Assembly (NCBI GenBank): GCA_021636625.1 | Contig: JAJWLX010000011.1 | Span: forward strand, 13,041 to 77,040 | DNA length: 64,000 nucleotides | Direction of reading: 5' to 3' | Source: Prevotella sp. | GTDB taxonomy: Bacteria; Bacteroidota; Bacteroidia; Bacteroidales; Bacteroidaceae | Shown: in pieces, positions 60,086 to 64,000 of the stretch | How positions within the stretch are numbered: position 1 is the stretch's first letter | How the letters are laid out: each line of letters starts with the position of its first letter | Translations under genes and position numbers: made by a program | The notes under the pieces: generated by a model | The model's input: only the letters and a program-made list of their open reading frames with translations | Databases searched by the model: none | Told to the model about the DNA's origin: nothing

Positions 60086-61375
60086 TTAGTGTGTTCCGCA
60101 ATATTGACCCATAAAAAGGATACCGCCACTCTGACTATCCTGAATCATATAGACAAATGGACGGTCAGCGATGAACTCCACATTTCTTGTCTCCTCAGGT
60201 GCCATGGCTGTCAGCATCACGGCAGCAGTTACAGCAGCAGCCTTTGTTCCCTGCTCATTCACCTCTATCTTTGCCTTCTGGAGCATTTTGCTTACAAAGA
60301 AATTGCCGTCAGCAAAATGACTGAAGTTCGCTTTGCCTGCCACAAACATAGAAGGAGCACCCAAATCACTGATGATCGCATTCAGAGGCAATTCCTGCTC
60401 GATGGTAAATTTAGGCAACTTGAGATTCACCATACAGTTTTCCATATTCTGTGAAATCTGATTCAGCTTCTCTTCATCCAATCCTTTCATCATTTCCTGG
60501 ATATTCTTGCCCTCATTTGGCAGAAGTACCAGCATGCGATAGCTGCCATTACCATAAGGAAGATCTACAGCCTTGAAATCCTTGTTCTCAGCATAGAAGA
60601 GCTTCTTTACCTGATGCATCATTTCCACTTTCTGGATATCACGTGTATAGCCACGGAAGTTCTCCAGCTTAGTGTCCTTGGCATTGAACTTGTTCTGCCA
60701 TGTTCCCTTGAAATAGATGGCATTCATCAGATACGATACCGCATCGGCTGAAACCTGATCAATAATGCGGGGAATCATGCCGTTGGTCTTTTCCTTGCAC
60801 CAGCCATTGATGCGGTCTGTTGACTTGGAAGAGGTGAAATCAAGACTTTCGATACCAGCCAAATAACTATCGCTCACTTTCTGACAGAAATCCTTGTTGA
60901 GCTGGAAGTTCTTGTTTACGGCAATGTAATTAGCTATATTCACGGTTGTCTGCTTATCCTGCTTGTTAGCAGTAAGAAGCATCGCCTTATAAAGCTCATT
61001 CAGATCGCTGACAGAAACTCCCTCGCAACCGATAGCTTTCAATATCTCCTGTTGAGTAATTCCATCCGCACCATTTGCCAGCATTCCCATCAGATAAGAT
61101 ACGCTCATAGGTGAAATCACCTTAGACTCCATATCTGTAACCTTATTGAAGAGACGAAGCGCAAACGCATTGTTCTTCTTCACTATATCCTGCTGGGTGT
61201 CAGAAAGAATGAGATAGCTATTATCCAAATCCTCTTCATTCTTACCCATTTCGCTGTCCTTGCTTGCATTGGAATCACCGTTTATTTTCTTGCTGCTAGC
61301 ACAAGAAGTCATAGCCATTGCAGCCATCATCATCAAGGCTGCCATAGTTATCTTACTGTCATTTCTCTTTTTCAT
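60086..61375 (-). CDS. Lipoprotein serpin (serine protease inhibitor)
   Basis: Serpin of 429 residues. The signal MKKRNDSKITMAALMMMAAMAMTSC has a lipobox with Cys25, so it is a lipoprotein. Serpin core motifs: NAFALRLFNKV, ISPMSVSYLMGMLANGADG, MNAIYFKGTWQNKF, LPKFTIEQELPLN, and the hinge EVNEQGTKAAAVTAAV followed by DRPFVYMIQDSQSGGILFMGQY. The small-residue hinge (AAAVTAA) fits an inhibitory, loop-inserting serpin. By counting from the hinge the P1 residue falls near Ala or Thr in LTAMAPEE, which would suit elastase-like proteases; the loop is longer than in alpha-1-antitrypsin, so P1 is uncertain. Likely guards against host or neighbour proteases. Confidence 0.93.
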   Translation of the reverse strand: MKKRNDSKITMAALMMMAAMAMTSCASSKKINGDSNASKDSEMGKNEEDLDNSYLILSDTQQDIVKKNNAFALRLFNKVTDMESKVISPMSVSYLMGMLANGADGITQQEILKAIGCEGVSVSDLNELYKAMLLTANKQDKQTTVNIANYIAVNKNFQLNKDFCQKVSDSYLAGIESLDFTSSKSTDRINGWCKEKTNGMIPRIIDQVSADAVSYLMNAIYFKGTWQNKFNAKDTKLENFRGYTRDIQKVEMMHQVKKLFYAENKDFKAVDLPYGNGSYRMLVLLPNEGKNIQEMMKGLDEEKLNQISQNMENCMVNLKLPKFTIEQELPLNAIISDLGAPSMFVAGKANFSHFADGNFFVSKMLQKAKIEVNEQGTKAAAVTAAVMLTAMAPEETRNVEFIADRPFVYMIQDSQSGGILFMGQYCGTH

Positions 61376-61449
61376 AATCTTTTAATTTTGTTGATAATCT
61401 GTCTATGAAATGCAAGTTGCTGCGATTCCTTGCATCGGAAGGCTAAAAT

Positions 61450-62517
61450 TTAAGACTCGTTAACTGCCTCCTTACCTGGCAACACACGCAAATGATATCT
61501 GTTACCATCAAAGTCAACACGCATCAGACTCTGAGGTTTGGTTATCTTGGCTAACTCAAGAGCCACATGCCCCATCGTTCTGCGAAGATTCAATTCGATA
61601 CAAGATACAAGTTCTAACTGACCATCCTTTGCTGCAATCATCATATCTACTCCAAACGGCCCATTATAGTTTTCCTTTAACGCAGGTTCAACCACATCTA
61701 TAATCTTCTGTCTTGCAGAGAAAAGCGCATCTTCGCTGACGTATTTCTTCAAAATATCAATCTTCTCTTCTTCAGAGCAGAGCAAGTTGCCGGTATAGGC
61801 ATTTTTGACGGTGTCGAAGAGCGAGAGTCCCAGATAGTGTACCTTGCCGTCACGCATCTCGAATTCCATACCAAAATCTTTCACCTTATTATAATAGGGT
61901 TCTACGGTAACACCACCCTGTCGGAAGATGATGTTGCTTACCCAGCGCTGGAAAGCCGGATATTCACCATTTGTCCGGAACTCATCGGCAGAAACATATT
62001 TCACGCCTCTTCCACTGCTGCTCCAAGGAGCCTTGACAACAGCCTTGCCCCACTTCATTACGTATTCCTTAACCAGAGCAAAGTTATCTGCATATACTAC
62101 ATCCTGCTGCAGATGTTCAGCAGCCCATTGGCGGCTGCTTATCGCGCGTACCTTATCTAATACCTCATCAGTAGGCAGCATAATTTCCGGCAAACCGATA
62201 CGTTCCAGCTCGCCTTTCAGACTCAAGTCCCATCCCCAAGGATGCACGCAGTCTATAAACTCCGTCTTAAGCAGATGCTCAAGCTGCAGTTTGGTTATAA
62301 ACTCAACTTTTTCCATCAGGTGCTCCCCCAAATGGCGCACCTTGTCGCGTGCATTGTCTATGTCGTCAACAAGCACCAAGTCACCCTGATCTGCCCACAA
62401 GGCAGGTATGAATGCAAGGTCGCTTCGCAACTGTCTTCCTGCATGAGGCGCGGTAAACTGTCGCAAATGAGCGGCCAATGCCAAATCGTGTTCTGGATTG
62501 AAGATATGTAGTTTCAT
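61450..62517 (-). CDS. ATP-grasp-like protein of unknown function
   Basis: Cytoplasmic protein of 355 residues. I chose the ATG at 62517 (MKLHIFNPEHDLALAAHL), as this N terminus is followed by a compact N-terminal domain; an ATG at 62532 adds five residues and overlaps the promoter. The middle, EYVMKWGKAVVKAPWSSSGRGV, resembles the lysine and glycine-loop ATP-binding strand of ATP-grasp enzymes, and VEPYYNKVKDFGMEFEM and NYNGPFGVDMMI then SCIELNLRRTMGH (E/N metal ligands) fit the rest. The substrate is not known. Its -7 element lies almost against the start codon. Confidence 0.78.
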   Translation of the reverse strand: MKLHIFNPEHDLALAAHLRQFTAPHAGRQLRSDLAFIPALWADQGDLVLVDDIDNARDKVRHLGEHLMEKVEFITKLQLEHLLKTEFIDCVHPWGWDLSLKGELERIGLPEIMLPTDEVLDKVRAISSRQWAAEHLQQDVVYADNFALVKEYVMKWGKAVVKAPWSSSGRGVKYVSADEFRTNGEYPAFQRWVSNIIFRQGGVTVEPYYNKVKDFGMEFEMRDGKVHYLGLSLFDTVKNAYTGNLLCSEEEKIDILKKYVSEDALFSARQKIIDVVEPALKENYNGPFGVDMMIAAKDGQLELVSCIELNLRRTMGHVALELAKITKPQSLMRVDFDGNRYHLRVLPGKEAVNES

Positions 62518-62521
62518 ACTG

Positions 62522-62555
62522 CAAAGATACAAATTATTGAGATAAAAACGGCAAA
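62522..62555 (-). promoter_or_regulatory. Promoter abutting the ATP-grasp-like gene start
   Basis: -7 TATCTTTG on the minus strand (CAAAGATA, 62522-62529), TTTG (CAAA at 62552-62555) 22 bp further up. The -7 ends 4 nt before the ATG at 62517. Confidence 0.6.
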
Positions 62556-62621
62556 AGAAGGTAAGTTTTACTTAGAAAAGTGCTAAATAATGAAAAAAAT
62601 GTTAGTTTTTGCTATCTAGAG

Positions 62622-62652
62622 TTTGCAAATTTAAAATATATTATTACCTTTG
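62622..62652 (+). promoter_or_regulatory. Promoter of the AAA_14/DUF4143 gene
   Basis: -33 TTTG (62622-62625), 19-bp spacer, -7 TACCTTTG (62645-62652); leader about 30 nt. Confidence 0.75.
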
Positions 62653-62688
62653 CATCGTAAAAAACAAATATGAATCAATATTAAACGC

Positions 62689-63879
62689 ATGGAAGAAGCA
62701 TTCTTCAGAACACATACATACCTAGTTGAGCATACAGATGCTCCAGTCAGACGAACCTTGATGGATGAGATTGACTGGAACGACCGTATGATTGGCATCA
62801 AAGGCACTAGAGGCGTAGGCAAATCTACCTTTCTCCTCCAGTATGCCAAGGAACACTTTGGACCATACGATCGCAAGTGCTTGTATGTGAACATGAACAA
62901 CTTCTATTTCCAGAGCAGAGGTATTGCCGATTTTGCAGGTGACTTTGTGAATCAAGGTGGACGAACACTCCTGATAGACCAGGTGTTCAAACAGCAGGAC
63001 TGGAGCAAGGAACTCCGCAAATGTTACGACTTGTATCCTGAATTGAAGATTGTGTTTACAGGTTCCAGCGTAATGCGCTTGAAGGAAGAGAATCCTGAAC
63101 TCAATGGCATCGTGAAGAGTTACAATCTCCGTGGCTTCTCATTCAGAGAATATATCAATCTGAAGACGGGCAACGATTTCCAGCCATACGAGCTCGAAGA
63201 TATTCTCCACAATCATGAACACATCATCAAGCAGATCCTTCCCAAGGTGAGTCCGATGAAATACTTCAATGATTATCTGCATCATGGCTTCTACCCATTC
63301 TTCTTGGAACAGCGTAACTTCACAGAGAATCTACTAAAGACAATGAACATGATGACCGAGGTTGACATCCTCCTCATCAAGCAGATAGAACTGAAGTATC
63401 TGCCAAAAATAAAACGCCTGTTCTACGAGTTGGCTGTCGAAGGCGCCAAGGCTCCCAACGTGAGCCAGCTGGCCGAAAGCATCAATACAAGTAGGGCAAC
63501 CGTGATGAACTACATTAAGTATCTGGCTGATTCCAGACTCATCAATATGATCTATCCGGAGGGGCAGGATTTTCCGAAGAAACCATCTAAGGTGATGATG
63601 CATAATACTAACTTGATGTACGCTATCTATCCTATACAGATTGACAAGCAGGAAGTGATGGAAACATTCTTCGTCAATTCACTTTGGAAAGACCACAAAG
63701 TTCACCAGGGCGGTAAAGACCACTATTATACAGTGGATGGCAACAGGAAATTCAGAATCTGTGATGCACAAACTCCCAACAAGATGCGTAGTAATCCAGA
63801 TACCATCTATGCCCGTTACAATACGGAGGTGGGCAAGGACAACAAGATTCCGTTATGGCTCTTGGGATTCCTGTATTAA
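62689..63879 (+). CDS. ATPase, AAA_14 plus DUF4143
   Basis: P-loop ATPase of 396 residues. Walker A GTRGVGKST at about 39-47, a Walker B-like LLIDQVFK near 94-101 in which the usual LDE is weakened to LIDQ, and the sensor motif VFTGSSVMRL. The second half is DUF4143: GFSFREYINL, a winged helix-like VSQLAESINTSRATVMNYIKYLADSRLI, and the C-terminal part with KFRICDAQTPNKMR in place of the usual nuclease-like D-x-x-x. Such proteins are abundant in Bacteroidales; their role is not established. Confidence 0.9.
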   Translation: MEEAFFRTHTYLVEHTDAPVRRTLMDEIDWNDRMIGIKGTRGVGKSTFLLQYAKEHFGPYDRKCLYVNMNNFYFQSRGIADFAGDFVNQGGRTLLIDQVFKQQDWSKELRKCYDLYPELKIVFTGSSVMRLKEENPELNGIVKSYNLRGFSFREYINLKTGNDFQPYELEDILHNHEHIIKQILPKVSPMKYFNDYLHHGFYPFFLEQRNFTENLLKTMNMMTEVDILLIKQIELKYLPKIKRLFYELAVEGAKAPNVSQLAESINTSRATVMNYIKYLADSRLINMIYPEGQDFPKKPSKVMMHNTNLMYAIYPIQIDKQEVMETFFVNSLWKDHKVHQGGKDHYYTVDGNRKFRICDAQTPNKMRSNPDTIYARYNTEVGKDNKIPLWLLGFLY

Positions 63880-63939
63880 CGAAATTTCGAAAAGAAGAAT
63901 TAAATACAAAACATTTTTAATATTTTATCTAAAAGTAAA

Positions 63940-64000
63940 ATGGCAAAAGAGAAAAAATTTATCACTTGTGATGGTAACACAGCTGCCGCACACGTAAGCT
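63940..64000 (+). CDS. Start of probable pyruvate:ferredoxin oxidoreductase (3' end outside window)
   Basis: Only 20 codons are present, reading MAKEKKFITCDGNTAAAHVS. This closely resembles the N terminus of Bacteroidales pyruvate:ferredoxin (flavodoxin) oxidoreductase, where xxDGNxAAAH(I/V)xY begins the first domain. The enzyme oxidises pyruvate to acetyl-CoA, passing electrons to ferredoxin. The call rests on this short match only. Confidence 0.65.
   Translation, partial: MAKEKKFITCDGNTAAAHVS

Overview
The window looks like chromosomal DNA of a gut Bacteroidales, most likely Prevotellaceae close to Segatella (Prevotella) copri. The reasons are the protein families (PorD/DUF4835, DUF3127, WbsX-type glycosyltransferase, DUF5112/DUF5113-like sensor kinase, lipoprotein serpin, LacZ-type GH2 with an extra C-terminal domain) and repeated Bacteroidota-type promoters (TTTG, about 19-20 bp, then TAnnTTTG). 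The genus is inferred. There are no rRNA genes, phage genes, transposases or CRISPR arrays. One tRNA (Arg, UCU) is present.

Layout. 1-2.1 kb: the end of a GH27 alpha-galactosidase and a secreted low-complexity protein. 2.1-13.1 kb: a hexuronate (KDG) locus. kdgK and eda run leftwards and are followed almost without a gap by a very large sensor kinase, a response regulator and a membrane protein. A LacI-type regulator, an altronate dehydratase and an NhaC-family transporter run rightwards from the same control region. Together UxaA, KdgK and Eda convert altronate to KDG, KDPG, and then pyruvate plus glyceraldehyde 3-phosphate. 13-21.7 kb: mixed genes (conserved unknown, GH25 lysozyme, zinc-ribbon membrane protein, J-domain protein, 5'-nucleotidase, NudC, MFS transporter, DUF3127 protein).

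22-29.7 kb: a compact housekeeping operon, dnaN - DEDDh exonuclease - coaBC - porD - recN - pseudo-protease/TPR protein. It is followed by terminator-like repeats and tRNA-Arg. 30-35.5 kb: a secreted GH2 beta-galactosidase, divergent from fucO. 35.6-36.9 kb: a RelE-type toxin-antitoxin pair and an AT-rich stretch with a perfect 18-bp palindrome. 36.9-47.2 kb: a surface polysaccharide locus, with a lipocalin-like lipoprotein and Wzi on the minus strand, and Wzz, Wzx, EpsG/Wzy, four glycosyltransferase-type enzymes and the initiating phosphoglycosyl transferase on the plus strand.

47.2-57.3 kb: metal and redox envelope functions. A CzcCBA-type RND pump is preceded by a His-rich exported peptide; DsbD and a COG0523 GTPase with a very His-rich loop follow. 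57.5-64 kb: GNAT acetyltransferase, a divergent NAD-dependent DNA ligase, a lipoprotein serpin, an ATP-grasp-like protein, an AAA_14/DUF4143 ATPase, and the first codons of what looks like pyruvate:ferredoxin oxidoreductase.

The non-coding signals most worth a second look are a cluster of TGTGC/GCACA inverted repeats around the LacI promoter, four CCTTAAGG-type palindromes spaced 22 bp apart, a 22-bp-spaced GTTTAGGGAA direct repeat, a 21-nt element recurring at gene ends, and genes whose promoter abuts the start codon. All functional statements rest on reading the sequence and recalled family knowledge; no database search was run.
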